DNA of 64,000 nucleotides from Salinactinospora qingdaonensis (GCF_039539445.1 NZ_BAABDD010000001.1:372001-436000); one strand, 5' to 3'; shown: positions 42,387 to 51,833, counted from the first letter of the stretch. Notes: generated by a model not told the origin, from the sequence alone. Numbers and translations are program-made.

Positions 42387-42812
42387 TCAGCGTGCGATAA
42401 CCTCACGCAGTTCGGAACGCAACTGCGGCGTGAGGACGTGCCCGGCATTTTCTACCAGCAGCGTCATCTGGTAAGCGACGATCTTCATGTCGGCATCATT
42501 GGACGAAAGCACCGCGAGGCAGGATCCGTCGCTGATCGACATGACGAACAGATGGCCATGGCGCATGCGGACGATGAGCTGTTCGCACTCGCCTTTGGCG
42601 AACAGCTTCGCGCCGCCTTCAGCCAGGCTTTGCAATCCACTGGCGATCGCGCTGAGTTGCTCGGCAGCCTCTTCGGGAAAATCGCGCGAGGCAGTCAGAA
42701 GCAAGCCGTCGGCGGAGACGACAACGGCGTGTTCGGCGCCGGGCACCTCGTCGACGAAGTTGGAGATGAGCCAGGCGAAGTTCTCCGCACTCTCACTCAA
42801 CCGGTTGGTCAT
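42387..42812 (-). CDS. cvnB: CvnB-type roadblock/LC7 protein
   Basis: A 141-residue roadblock/LC7-domain protein, second member of the conservon. WLISNFVDEVPGAEHAVVVSADGLLL and the AEQLSAIASGLQSLA helix are hallmark features. In conservons it is thought to act on the CvnD GTPase. The start is taken at ATG 42812 where relatives begin; GTG 42845 would add eleven residues. Confidence 0.87.
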   Translation of the reverse strand: MTNRLSESAENFAWLISNFVDEVPGAEHAVVVSADGLLLTASRDFPEEAAEQLSAIASGLQSLAEGGAKLFAKGECEQLIVRMRHGHLFVMSISDGSCLAVLSSNDADMKIVAYQMTLLVENAGHVLTPQLRSELREVIAR

Positions 42813-42945
42813 GTTAATCCAGCTTCTCGTTAGATCTTGGGTCACGGCTGGCTAAGCCGACCAGACGTTGGCCACTCCGGATGATGCCGGCAGCCCGGCG
42901 CCGCGGCGGAGCCGGGCACATGTGTGCTCTTGCGGGCTCACCCGG

Positions 42946-44202
42946 CTAGTCGTCGTCGCTCGTCGCCTCGCGCTCGCCTGAAAGGAAGCCGTCGAGGTCG
43001 GAACGGATACGTTCGGCTTTACTCTCAGCGTCCTGTGGCTCCTCTCTCCCCTCGTCGTCAGGGGATTCAAATGCCTGCATCGGCGAGTTGCTGCGGTTGG
43101 CGCTTCGTCGAGGCAGCCCCGCAGAGGTGACCGAGGCAGCGGAGCCATCGGCCGAGGACTCCGCAGTGGGGGAAGCGGGGCTGGATGACGGGCGGGAGGG
43201 CTGCGAACTGGGCACGGTGCTGGGAGCCGATCGAGTCGTCGGGGCTTTCTCGGTTCGGGGAGCCGAGGCCTTCGGTGCCGGCCGGGCCTCCGGCTGCGCT
43301 GGGGGGTCCGCTGGCGCTGCTGGGGCTACGGAGTCGCTGAGCAAGCGGGCAGGGATGACGACGTGGGCGCTGGTGCCCCGGAAGGCTCGCGGCTCAAGTT
43401 GGACCTCAAGGCCATGGCGGTGGGCGATCCGACTGACCACGTAGAGCCCCATGTGGCGGACTACCTGGTCGTCAAGCACGGGGGTGCCGGAGAGCCTGGC
43501 ATTGAGCTGGTCGATCTGCGGCTTGGGAATACCGATCCCCTCGTCCTCGACCGTGATCAACAGGCGCTCGCCACTCATGGGCTGGGCGCTGACAACCACT
43601 TGAGCGTGGTCGGGGGATTTGGCGGTGGCATTGTCCAAGAGTTCGGCGAGGAGGTGGCTGACGTCGTCGACGACTGCGCCGGCGAGTGCCTTCTCCGGGA
43701 GGTGGCCGACCTGGATTCGCTCGTAGTCGGTGATCTCCGAGATCGCCGCCCGCGCCACATCCAGCATTGGCACCGGCTCCATGGAGGGGTCTCCGGTGTC
43801 CTGACCCGCGAGGACCAGCAGGTTCTCGCCGTTGCGTCTCATGCGGGTGGCGAGGTTGTCAATGCGGAAGAGCTGTTCCAGCAGGGTAGGGTCTTCGGTT
43901 TCGCCCTCCAACTGTTCGACGATGTCGAGCAGCGACTCCACCATGGTGAGGTCGCGCATGGCCATGTTGGCCAGTGTGACGGTGAGAAGATCCTGCTCTC
44001 TCACCTGGTTTCGAGTGGCCTCAGCCGTGACCGTGGGCGCTGCGCCGGCCGGAGCCGGGTCCTCGGCGACCGGCTCCTCCTGCTGCGGAGGAACCGGAGC
44101 CGGCGAGGGGGACGGATCCTGACGCGGACGGGTGAGCCCCATCCACTCCAGTACCCGGCGCAACCGGCCACCGGTGGGCGCAGTCACATTTTCTGTGGTC
44201 AT
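42946..44202 (-). CDS. cvnA: CvnA-like histidine-kinase-type sensor, short form
   Basis: A 418-residue protein with the CvnA dimer helix (about residues 70-140; LFRIDNLATRMRRNGENLLVLAG) and an HATPase_c domain (about 165-285; ELLDNATAKSP, VEDEGIGIP, MGLYVVSRIAHRHG), then a long Ser/Pro/Ala tail. There is no N-terminal membrane helix or sensor loop, unlike many CvnA proteins, so it looks cytosolic. In related proteins the segment reads LDHLATRM; here the His is Asn (IDNLATRM). First gene of cvnABCD; ATG 44202 has GGAG six bases upstream. Confidence 0.85.
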   Translation of the reverse strand: MTTENVTAPTGGRLRRVLEWMGLTRPRQDPSPSPAPVPPQQEEPVAEDPAPAGAAPTVTAEATRNQVREQDLLTVTLANMAMRDLTMVESLLDIVEQLEGETEDPTLLEQLFRIDNLATRMRRNGENLLVLAGQDTGDPSMEPVPMLDVARAAISEITDYERIQVGHLPEKALAGAVVDDVSHLLAELLDNATAKSPDHAQVVVSAQPMSGERLLITVEDEGIGIPKPQIDQLNARLSGTPVLDDQVVRHMGLYVVSRIAHRHGLEVQLEPRAFRGTSAHVVIPARLLSDSVAPAAPADPPAQPEARPAPKASAPRTEKAPTTRSAPSTVPSSQPSRPSSSPASPTAESSADGSAASVTSAGLPRRSANRSNSPMQAFESPDDEGREEPQDAESKAERIRSDLDGFLSGEREATSDDD

Positions 44203-44894
44203 CATGTGCTCCAGTGGATGGTCAGCACGATTGGCCGATGATGGCGCCTGCGCCACAGCGGATCTCCTCAAGTCGGAACGACTTCACCAAGAAGGGCGAG
44301 TCCCGCGCGTGGCACGGGATCTGACCCGGCCACAGCGCACAGGGACATGCGCGGCCGGGCAACGCACGATGTGACTCGCTTCGCGGGTGCACGGGTGTGC
44401 CCGGCTGGTCGCGCTGCGAGTCGTACCTGATGCGGCCGCGTCGATGGCTTGCCATGACAATCATGCCAGTGACCTAGGGGTAAGGCGGGCTGATTGTCAC
44501 AAAACCGTCGTCAAGACAGCCAAACGCCAACGAATCGACACGAACTTTAGCAGAAAGAGCGATGGCGCACCCCCCTTCGACCAAAACGAAAACGCTGTAT
44601 ACAGCAGTTATAGCTGTGAGCTGCACTGTTGGCCGTGGCGCCCCCGGCCCACCGCCATGGAAACGGAACCAATGACCAGGACATTAGCCTTATCCGCTGG
44701 CCGCGCGCGGATAAGTTCACCGATTTGGAGAGCAATATTCATCACGGCCCAACTCCCCTTCCGCTACGGGGCGCAAGGAGGTATACGGTGCGCTGGGCCG
44801 CACGGTCATCGCGAAACAACCGGTTGAGGAGCGCCGAACTCCCAACTAAGAAGAAGAAAAATGCTGGTCAGAAAGGGTATAGCGAAAAGGGGGC
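44203..44894. other. Gene-free region upstream of cvnA
   Basis: About 690 bases with no coding frame of convincing character. AT-rich from 44450 to 44620. It contains a perfect 12-bp palindrome (44594-44605) and the chance-like CAACCGGTTG at 44818-44827. The cvn promoter should lie within the left half. Confidence 0.45.
44594..44605. promoter_or_regulatory. Perfect 12-bp palindrome
   Basis: GCTGTATACAGC lies in the AT-rich part of the gap, about 390 bases upstream of cvnA. The shape suits a dimeric repressor; regulator unknown. Confidence 0.3.
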
Positions 44895-47800
44895 TCAGCT
44901 CTTGATCTGCTCGATCGCTTTCCGGATACGCTTCTCGGAAACGGGGTAAGCGGTCCCCAGCTCCTGGGCGAAGCAACTGACCCGAAACTCTTCCAGCATC
45001 CACCGGACGGCCACGACGTCGGCATCGTCGCGGCGCCCGGGCGGCAGGGTGGCGCACAGCGCGTCGTAGTCCTGACTCATACGGTGGACTCTGGCCATCT
45101 CGACCTGGTCGCGGCGCGGGTTCTCGGGGAGCTTGGCCAGCCGACGCTGGATGGCGTTGAGGTAGCGCGGCAGGTGCGCAAGGCGCTCGGCGCCGGTAGC
45201 GGTGACGAAACCGGGGGCGAGCAGGGTGGAAAGCTGTCCCTGGATATCGGTGAGGGATGGCAGGACCGTCAGACTGGTCGTGCCTTTGAGGGCGCGCTCG
45301 GTTTCGTGGCCGGCAGCCAAGATGCGTACCACGACGGCGACGATGTCGGCGAGGGTGTCACCAAGGTCGGCGCGGACGGCGTCGCGGAGCTTGGCGAAAG
45401 CCTCGCCGTCCCAGACAGGAGCGCCCGCCTGGGCCATGAGCTTGTCGGCAGCGCACGTCAGACAGTCGTCGAGGAGTTTGTCGACACTGCCGTGAGGGTT
45501 GCTGCCCAAGGCGAGCTTGTCAGGGTTGCGCAGCCCGCGCTGGACGGCGGCCACCGGCGAGGGGATGCTCAGCAGCAGGAGCCGGCGGGTGCCCTGCCAC
45601 ATGGCGCGGCGCTGCTCGGCTTCGGTGTCGAGGATGCGCACGGCTACGCTGTCGCCCTCGTCGATCAACGCCGGGTAGCCCTTGACGGCGTTGCCGGCGG
45701 CCGGACGCTGGAAGGTCTGTTCCAGATGGCCGAAATCCCACGAGGTCAGCCCGTCTCTTTCGATGCCGGCGGCCTCAGCCGAGATCGCCTCGCGCAGGCG
45801 GGGTTTGAGCTTGCGTTTGAGCGCGTCGAGGTCCTTGTCCTCGGCTAGCGTTGTTCCGGCGTCGTCGACGGCCCGGAAGGTCATGCGCAGATGGTCGGGG
45901 ACTTTGGCCACCTGCCAGTCCTCGCGCGCAATGCGGACGCCGCCCATGTGGCCGAGTTCGCGACTGAGCGCGTCGAGCAGTGGCTCCGTGCCAGGGGTGA
46001 TACGGCCCAGGACCTGGCGAGCGTGGTCGGGTACGGGCACGAAGGCGGTGCGCACTCGTTTCGGCAGCGATCTGATGAGGGCGGTGACGAGCTCTTCACG
46101 CAGGCCCGGGATCTGCCAGTCGAAGCCCTCCGGGCTGACCTGGTTGAGCACGGCTACGGGAATGTGGACCGTCACGCCATCGGCCTCGGTACCGGGTTCA
46201 AACTGGTAGGTGAGAGGGAAGGTCAGCTCGCCTTGGCGCCACTGGTTGGGGTAGTCGCTCTCGGTGACCTGCTCGGCCTGCTCGTTGATGAGCATCGACT
46301 TTTCGAAGTTGAGCAGATCGGGCTGACGGGAGCGGACTCGTTTCCACCACGAGTCGAAGTGGCGGGCCGAGACGACCTCAGCGCCGACGCGCTCGTCGTA
46401 GAAGGCGAAGAGCGCCTCGTCGTCAACGAGGATGTCGCGGCGCCGGGCACGGTGCTCAAGGTCGGCCACCTCCTCCAACAGTTGCCGGTTGGCGTGGAAG
46501 AATTTGTGGTGGGTCCGCCAGTCTCCCTCGACGAGGGCGTGGCGGATGAACAGCTCGCGCGACAGCTCGGGGTCGATGCTGCCGTAGTTGACTTTGCGCT
46601 GGGCAACGATGGGCACCCCGTAGAGGGTGACCTTCTCGTAGGCCATGACGGCGCCGGCGTCACGCTCCCAGTGCGGTTCGCTGTAGGAGCGCTTCACCAG
46701 GTGTTGGGCGAGGTGTTCGGCCCATTCCGGCTCGATGCGCGCCACGATGCGCCCCCACAGCCGCGAGGTCTCGACCAGCTCGGCGGCCATCACCCAGCGC
46801 GGCTGTTTCTTGAACAACGACGAGCCGGGAAAGATCGCGAACCGGGCGCCGCGCGCGCCCAGGTATTCGTGCTTCTCGGGGTCTTTGAGGCCGATGTGGG
46901 ACAGCAGGCCGGAGAGCAGCGCGGTGTGGATGCCGCGAGGGTCGGGGGTGGCGGTGTTGAGCGTGATCCCCAGGCTCTTGGCCACCTGCTTGAGCTGGCT
47001 GTAGATGTCCTGCCACTCGCGCACCCGCAGGTAGTTCAGGAATTCGCTCTTGCACAGCTTGCGGAACTGATTGCCTGAAAGGGCTCGCTGCTGCTCCTGT
47101 AGGTAGGACCACAGGTTGAGATAGGACAGGAAGTCGGAGTCCTTCTCGACGAACCGGGCATGCTTCTCTGTTGCCGCCTGCTGGTGTTCCACGGGGCGCT
47201 CGCGCGGGTCCTGGATGGACAGCGCGGCGGCGATGATCATGACCTCGCGTACACAGCCGTTGGTTTCGGCTTCCAGCACCATGCGGCCCAGCCGCGGGTC
47301 GACGGGCAACTGGGCGAGCTTGTTCCCGATCGGCGGGAGGCGTTTGCGCTCGTCGGTCTCGTCGGGGTTGAGAGCGCCGAGCTCGCGCAGCAACTGCACG
47401 CCGTCTTTGATCTGTCGACGGTCGGGACCGTCGACGAAGGGGAAGGCGGCGACGTCGCCCAGCCCCAGCGCAGCCATCTGCAAAATGACCGAGGCCAGGT
47501 TGGTGCGCAGGATCTCGGGATCGGTGAATTCCGGACGCGCCAGGAAGTCGGCCTCGGAGTAGAGCCGGATGCACACACCTTCCGAGACCCGTCCGCAGCG
47601 CCCCTTGCGCTGGTTGGCCGATGCCTGCGAGATGGGTTCGATGGGCAGGCGCTGCACCTTGGTGCGGTGGCTGTAGCGCGAGATCCGGGCCGTGCCCGGG
47701 TCGACGACGTACTTGATACCGGGAACGGTCAGCGACGTCTCGGCCACGTTGGTGGCCAGGACGATACGGCGCCCGCGGTGGGGCTGGAAGACGCGATGCT

Positions 47801-48863
47801 GCTCGGCTGCGGAAAGCCGGGCGAACAGGGGCAGCACTTCAGGGGCGTGATCACCGGTGCCCAGGTGTTTCTCCAGCGCATCGGCAGTGTCACGGATTTC
47901 ACGCTCGCCGCTGAGGAAGACCAGGATATCGCCGGGGCCTTCGGCGCTGAGTTCGTCGACGGCCTCGCAGATGGCCTGGGTCTGGTCCCGTTCAGGGGAG
48001 GCTTGGGGTTGTGCCTTGCCACCGTCGTCCTCCTCTTCGGTGTCGCCGGTGTCGCCTGGCTCGGGGGCGAGGGGCCGGTAACGGACTTCCACCGGGTAGG
48101 TGCGGCCCGAGACCTCCACGATCGGCGCGTCACCGAAGTGGCGGGAGAACCGCTCAGGGTCGATGGTGGCAGAGGTGATGATGACCTTGAGGTCGGGGCG
48201 TTTGGGCAGGAGCCGCTTGATGTAGCCGAGCAGGAAGTCGATGTTGAGACTGCGCTCGTGGGCCTCGTCGATGATCAGGGTGTCGTAGTCGCGCAGCATC
48301 CGGTCCTGCTGCATCTCGGCGAGCAAGATGCCGTCGGTCATGAGTTTGACGAGCGTGTCGTCGGAGGAGTGGTCGGTGAAGCGCACCTTGTAGCCGACGG
48401 CCTCGCCTAGCGGCGTGTCGAGCTCCTCGGCGATGCGCTCGGCCACCGTACGTGCGGCCAGTCGTCGAGGCTGGGTGTGACCGACCGTGCCCAAAATCCC
48501 CCGGCCCAGCTCGAGACAGATTTTGGGAAGCTGGGTGGTCTTTCCCGAACCGGTCTCACCGGCCACGATCACCACCTGGTGATCGCGCACAGCCGCGGCG
48601 ATGTCGTCCTTACGCTGGCTGACCGGCAGCGAGGCGGGGTAACTGATCGGGGGTGCGGCGTCCCGGCGACGCTGTAGCCGCACGTGAGCCTTATCGATCT
48701 CGGCGGCGATCTCGGTGGCGATGGCCTCGCGCTTGGCAGCGTTGCGGACCTTGTGCGCTCCGTCGATACGCCGACGGAGCCGGTGCCGGTCGCGCGGCAT
48801 CAGCTCAGGAAGGCGATCGCGGAGTTCGGTGAAGGGGGAGGACGTCGCATGTGGGATTCCCAT
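44895..48863 (-). CDS. hrpA: HrpA-type ATP-dependent RNA helicase
   Basis: A 1322-residue DEAH-box helicase; length fits bacterial HrpA (about 1300). Motifs in order: GETGSGKTTQLPK (Walker A), TQPRRLAARTVAER, IIDEAHERSLNIDFLLGY (DEAH), SATIDPERFSRHF, TNVAETSLTVPGIKYVVD and QRKGRCGRVSEGVCIRLY, then the helicase-associated and OB-fold regions and a C-terminal DUF3418 domain. ATG 48863 is taken because the family begins here; the open frame continues 1050 bases upstream across a divergent gene but without protein character. HrpA helps in RNA processing and rescuing collided ribosomes. Confidence 0.9.
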   Translation of the reverse strand: MGIPHATSSPFTELRDRLPELMPRDRHRLRRRIDGAHKVRNAAKREAIATEIAAEIDKAHVRLQRRRDAAPPISYPASLPVSQRKDDIAAAVRDHQVVIVAGETGSGKTTQLPKICLELGRGILGTVGHTQPRRLAARTVAERIAEELDTPLGEAVGYKVRFTDHSSDDTLVKLMTDGILLAEMQQDRMLRDYDTLIIDEAHERSLNIDFLLGYIKRLLPKRPDLKVIITSATIDPERFSRHFGDAPIVEVSGRTYPVEVRYRPLAPEPGDTGDTEEEDDGGKAQPQASPERDQTQAICEAVDELSAEGPGDILVFLSGEREIRDTADALEKHLGTGDHAPEVLPLFARLSAAEQHRVFQPHRGRRIVLATNVAETSLTVPGIKYVVDPGTARISRYSHRTKVQRLPIEPISQASANQRKGRCGRVSEGVCIRLYSEADFLARPEFTDPEILRTNLASVILQMAALGLGDVAAFPFVDGPDRRQIKDGVQLLRELGALNPDETDERKRLPPIGNKLAQLPVDPRLGRMVLEAETNGCVREVMIIAAALSIQDPRERPVEHQQAATEKHARFVEKDSDFLSYLNLWSYLQEQQRALSGNQFRKLCKSEFLNYLRVREWQDIYSQLKQVAKSLGITLNTATPDPRGIHTALLSGLLSHIGLKDPEKHEYLGARGARFAIFPGSSLFKKQPRWVMAAELVETSRLWGRIVARIEPEWAEHLAQHLVKRSYSEPHWERDAGAVMAYEKVTLYGVPIVAQRKVNYGSIDPELSRELFIRHALVEGDWRTHHKFFHANRQLLEEVADLEHRARRRDILVDDEALFAFYDERVGAEVVSARHFDSWWKRVRSRQPDLLNFEKSMLINEQAEQVTESDYPNQWRQGELTFPLTYQFEPGTEADGVTVHIPVAVLNQVSPEGFDWQIPGLREELVTALIRSLPKRVRTAFVPVPDHARQVLGRITPGTEPLLDALSRELGHMGGVRIAREDWQVAKVPDHLRMTFRAVDDAGTTLAEDKDLDALKRKLKPRLREAISAEAAGIERDGLTSWDFGHLEQTFQRPAAGNAVKGYPALIDEGDSVAVRILDTEAEQRRAMWQGTRRLLLLSIPSPVAAVQRGLRNPDKLALGSNPHGSVDKLLDDCLTCAADKLMAQAGAPVWDGEAFAKLRDAVRADLGDTLADIVAVVVRILAAGHETERALKGTTSLTVLPSLTDIQGQLSTLLAPGFVTATGAERLAHLPRYLNAIQRRLAKLPENPRRDQVEMARVHRMSQDYDALCATLPPGRRDDADVVAVRWMLEEFRVSCFAQELGTAYPVSEKRIRKAIEQIKS

Positions 48864-49064
48864 ACAGCTACTAAGGATAAGCGGATGGGCAACCGATTTT
48901 TCTGGGGGCGGGTGAGCGGCCCCGCCGCGGCGAGCGCCGGTCGAAAATGGCGCGTGTTCGGCGGCTTCAGGCGGGTAGCCAGGGGGTGAGACGGCCGGCG
49001 ACCTGCGGTGAAGGTGCGAGAGTCGCCGGTGAGCCGAGGACGCACAGTTGAGGAAAGGGCCGCC

Positions 49065-49457
49065 ATGTCTGTCATTCCGCAGGACCGCGAGGACATTCTC
49101 AACAAGCTCATCTTCGCTCACGTGAGCACGATCGGCCCCAACGGCGAGCCGCAGTCGAATCCGGTGTGGGTCGACTGGGATGGCGAGTTCGTGAAGTTCA
49201 GCCAGACACCGGCCCGGCAGAAGTACCGCAACATCCAGCGTGACAGCCGGATCGCGTTGTCGGCGCACGACCCCGACAACCCCTACCGCTACCTGGAGAT
49301 CCGGGGCAGGGTCGAAAAAATCGAGGACGACACCGACAACGCTTTCATCAACAAGATGGCCAAGAAGTACATCGATGAGGAGGTCTACCCCTGGGCCTCG
49401 CCCGACGAGCGGCGGGTCGTGCTGTTCGTACGCCCAGAGCACGTCACCAAGCAGTGA
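49065..49457 (+). CDS. PPOX-class (F420-type) flavin-split-barrel protein
   Basis: A 130-residue split-barrel protein of the pyridoxamine-phosphate-oxidase-like superfamily, in the actinobacterial group that commonly uses F420. Characteristic parts: AHVSTIGPNGEPQSNPVWVDWDGEFVKF, ARQKYRNIQRDSRIAL and YLEIRGRVEKI. ATG 49065 follows AGGAAAGGG. These enzymes reduce small substrates; the actual one is unknown. It is divergent to hrpA and appears monocistronic. Confidence 0.8.
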   Translation: MSVIPQDREDILNKLIFAHVSTIGPNGEPQSNPVWVDWDGEFVKFSQTPARQKYRNIQRDSRIALSAHDPDNPYRYLEIRGRVEKIEDDTDNAFINKMAKKYIDEEVYPWASPDERRVVLFVRPEHVTKQ

Positions 49458-49731
49458 GCCGGCGACGGATTCAAGGAGAGCGCAGGCGGCCTCGTAGCAG
49501 CGTCGGGAGAACACCTGGCTCTGCTGTGGCGCGGCGTCCAGGCAACGGTTAGACGACGCCGCGCCCCTGAGAGGCCACCGTAGGAGGAGACCCGCACCTG
49601 TGCGGAGCCGCTGAGCTCGCCGTACCCGAAGTAGGTCGACATAGGTCGCTGACGGCAGCGCGTGGCTCGGGCGGTTGCCTGGGGAACCGTCGTCTGGGGG
49701 CAGACGAGCGAGAAAGCCCGAAAAGCACCCA

Positions 49732-49968
49732 TTACTCCAGCCCCGGACAGGCCTGGTACGGCAGCGCCGTGGCCTTGTGGGCGCTAGCGCCGGTGAAGGC
49801 TTGGTGCGTTGTCTCGTCGCAGGCGCCGCAACGGGAGCCGCTGTCGGATCCGGTGGGGACTGTGCGGCGATGGTGGCCCCTGCGGCGCGGGGAAGCCGTT
49901 GGGGCGGGTCGGCCACCGGAAGGGCCGGCCGCTTGGCACCCCGCGGCTACCACATACCGAGCGGGCAT
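49732..49968 (-). CDS. Possible small Cys-containing protein
   Basis: A 78-codon frame whose last 32 codons mostly end in G or C and encode CGACDETTHQAFTGASAHK and then ATALPYQACPGLE. The CxxC could bind metal. The first half is Arg/Pro-rich, overlaps one copy of the 21-bp repeat, and has weaker coding character; no ribosome site is evident. No family recognised. Confidence 0.25.
   Translation of the reverse strand: MPARYVVAAGCQAAGPSGGRPAPTASPRRRGHHRRTVPTGSDSGSRCGACDETTHQAFTGASAHKATALPYQACPGLE
49911..49931 (+). repeat. 21-bp direct repeat, copy 1
   Basis: GGCCACCGGAAGGGCCGGCC plus one G; identical to 50108-50128, 197 bases away. Confidence 0.75.
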
Positions 49969-50107
49969 AGCCGGGACATTTCCCTCCGGAACCCTGCATG
50001 GAACATCCGCATGGTCTCCCCCTCCTCCAGTGCCGTAGCGTCTGGCAGTCGCCTCTCAGGCTGAACCGGAGCGCGGCTGGGAAATGACCGCCTGCGACGA
50101 CGGAAAC

Positions 50108-50128
50108 GGCCACCGGAAGGGCCGGCCG
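50108..50128 (+). repeat. 21-bp direct repeat, copy 2
   Basis: Identical to the sequence at 49911-49931, same direction. The repeat contains the GC-rich palindromic core GGCCGGCC. Confidence 0.75.
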
Positions 50129-50469
50129 TGAGGGTGGCCGCTCCCGACTACCGGAGAAGAGCCAGCGGCGGACTACCATCTGTCTTCTTGGGGGCTTCTC
50201 CCGTGTGGGGAGAGACCACGGCCGTCCGCCCCGACCTGACTGTCCCCCTGCCGTTCCCTCTCGGAGGTCTTGCGTTGCGGTCTGATACCAGCTCAGCAAG
50301 GAACTTATCTTCGCTCTGGCGCGGTGGAGACAATGGTGACAGCGGGGGTGGTGTCACTGCCGTGGAGGTGGCCCGCGGGCACTCGACGAGCGTGACCTGC
50401 CGCACACTCGAAGGTCGGCCTCGGCGAGAGAGCCGGTGAGCTCGGTAGGGCCCCGCAAGGCGGCGGGTA

Positions 50470-50619
50470 ATGTCTGCGCACGCCGCGCAGCGGCAGCAGC
50501 GTCTTGTGAGCCGGCCGCCGCACAACGTGAAGATGGAGTGGGTGTACTCTCCCGGGTCCGTGGGCGCGTGCCGCGCCGGGGACCACAACCCGATGGCGTT
50601 GGGCAACCAGGTTGCGTAA
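50470..50619 (+). CDS. Candidate 49-residue protein upstream of the LacI gene
   Basis: ATG 50470 to TAA 50617-50619 encodes 49 residues, starting MSAHAAQRQQRLVS and continuing MEWVYSPGSVGACRAGDHN to a LGNQVA end. By hand count 44 of 49 codons end in G or C, about two thirds have G/C in position 1 and about half in position 2; that order is characteristic of true actinobacterial genes. AAGGCGGCGGG upstream could serve as ribosome site. No family recognised and no signal peptide. Confidence 0.4.
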   Translation: MSAHAAQRQQRLVSRPPHNVKMEWVYSPGSVGACRAGDHNPMALGNQVA

Positions 50620-50753
50620 CGCCATCCGCGGACACCACAGGACTCACCGTGACGGAGGGACACCCCGTTGAGGAACGACAGATCCTCTAGTTTTTGTGAG
50701 GAGGTGCGGCGCTTGCCCTCGCCTAAGGGCGGTGGGTCCGCGTCGCGAGGCCG

Positions 50754-51779
50754 ATGACCGCAGGGAGAACGGGACGCAAGCGCCCCACCATCAGCGACGT
50801 GGCAAGTCGCGCTGGGGTGACCAAGGGCGCGGTGTCGCGGGCTCTGAACAGTGGCACCGGGGTGAGCCCGGAGACCAGGGAGCGTATCCGCCAGGCAGCG
50901 GTGGACTTGGGCTGGAGCCCGAGTTATGCCGCTCGGGCGCTCAACGGTAAGCCGCTGGGCACGATCGGGCTCGTGGTCCGCCGCTCCCCCGATGTCCTCG
51001 ACTTTGACGCATTCTTTGCCTCGTTCCTCTCCGGTATCGAATCGGTACTTTCAGGCGAGGAACACGCGACGGTGATCCGGTTCGTGCCCGATGCCCGCAC
51101 CGAGGCCACGACCTACGAACGGCTGTTCAACGACCGTTTCGTCGATGGGTTCCTGATCACCGACCCGCGGGTCAACGATGACCGCTGCGAGATGCTCAGC
51201 CGGATGGGCGCTCCGGCCGTGGTGGTCGGTGCTCCAAGCGGTTATTCCGACTTTCCCACCATCACCTACGACGCCGAAGACGCGATCCGGACGCTGGTGC
51301 AACGGTTCTTTGACGCTGGCCACCGCCACGTGGCCCACGTGCAGGGCGATCCCTACATGCTGCACGCATTGCAGCGCCGCCGACATTGGGAGAAAGCGCT
51401 GCGCGATCTTGGGGTGGAGCCGGGGCCGGTGGAACATGGCTTCTACACGATCGCCGGCGGCGCCAAGGCCACTCAGCGCCTACTTGACCTGCCAGAACGT
51501 CCAACAGCAATCTTTTATGGCAGCGACCTGATGGCCATCGGCGGCTACTCGGCGCTGTCGGACTCGGGACTGGCGATCCCAGCCGATGTGGCTGTGGCAG
51601 GGTTTGATGACATAGCCTTGGCTTCCTTCACGTCGCCTCCGCTGACGACGATCCGCAGCAGGCACCGTGCGTTGGGAAGTTCGGCGGCCCGGATTCTCCT
51701 GGACATGCTCAAAGGTCAGGAGGCTCCAGCGTCCACCGTCCTAACAGCCGAACTCCGTGTGCGAGAGTCCACCGAGTAA
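50754..51779 (+). CDS. LacI-family transcriptional regulator
   Basis: A 341-residue repressor. Helix-turn-helix and hinge: ISDVASRAGVTKGAVSRAL, then SPSYAARALNGKPLGTIGLV. The ligand-binding core is of the periplasmic-binding type, with DGFLITDPR, RHVAHVQGDPYML, FYGSDLMAIGGYSAL and VAVAGFDDIALASFTSPPLTTI. It lies directly before a sugar ABC operon and near a mannanase gene, so it most likely represses both and releases on binding an oligosaccharide. A palindrome of LacI type (51834-51845) stands between it and the ABC operon. Confidence 0.87.
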   Translation: MTAGRTGRKRPTISDVASRAGVTKGAVSRALNSGTGVSPETRERIRQAAVDLGWSPSYAARALNGKPLGTIGLVVRRSPDVLDFDAFFASFLSGIESVLSGEEHATVIRFVPDARTEATTYERLFNDRFVDGFLITDPRVNDDRCEMLSRMGAPAVVVGAPSGYSDFPTITYDAEDAIRTLVQRFFDAGHRHVAHVQGDPYMLHALQRRRHWEKALRDLGVEPGPVEHGFYTIAGGAKATQRLLDLPERPTAIFYGSDLMAIGGYSALSDSGLAIPADVAVAGFDDIALASFTSPPLTTIRSRHRALGSSAARILLDMLKGQEAPASTVLTAELRVRESTE

Positions 51780-51833
51780 CGACTGCGTAAATCCCTCTCC
51801 TGATCTTGAGAGATTTCTCCTACACTCTCGCGG

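Larger units (their letters stand above)
49458..50753. other. 1.3-kb region lacking normal-sized genes
   Basis: No protein of ordinary size can be supported here. What I see: an exact 21-bp direct repeat, two short frames with GC-rich third positions (49732-49968 leftward and 50470-50619 rightward), and no transposase-like sequence. The right end presumably holds the promoter of the LacI gene. Confidence 0.5.

Noticed and set aside
44818..44827. CAACCGGTTG as a third LacI operator
   Set aside because: It is far from any fitting gene; the same 10-mer also occurs within the cvnB coding region at about 42788-42797, so this core arises by chance.
48864..49916. 350-codon upstream extension of the hrpA frame
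   Set aside because: It crosses the divergent PPOX gene, is Arg/Ala-rich, and HrpA homologues start near 48863 with a matching total length.
49458..50753. Degraded transposase or IS element
   Set aside because: I looked for catalytic motifs and terminal inverted repeats in all frames of this gene-poor stretch and found none; only a direct repeat is present.
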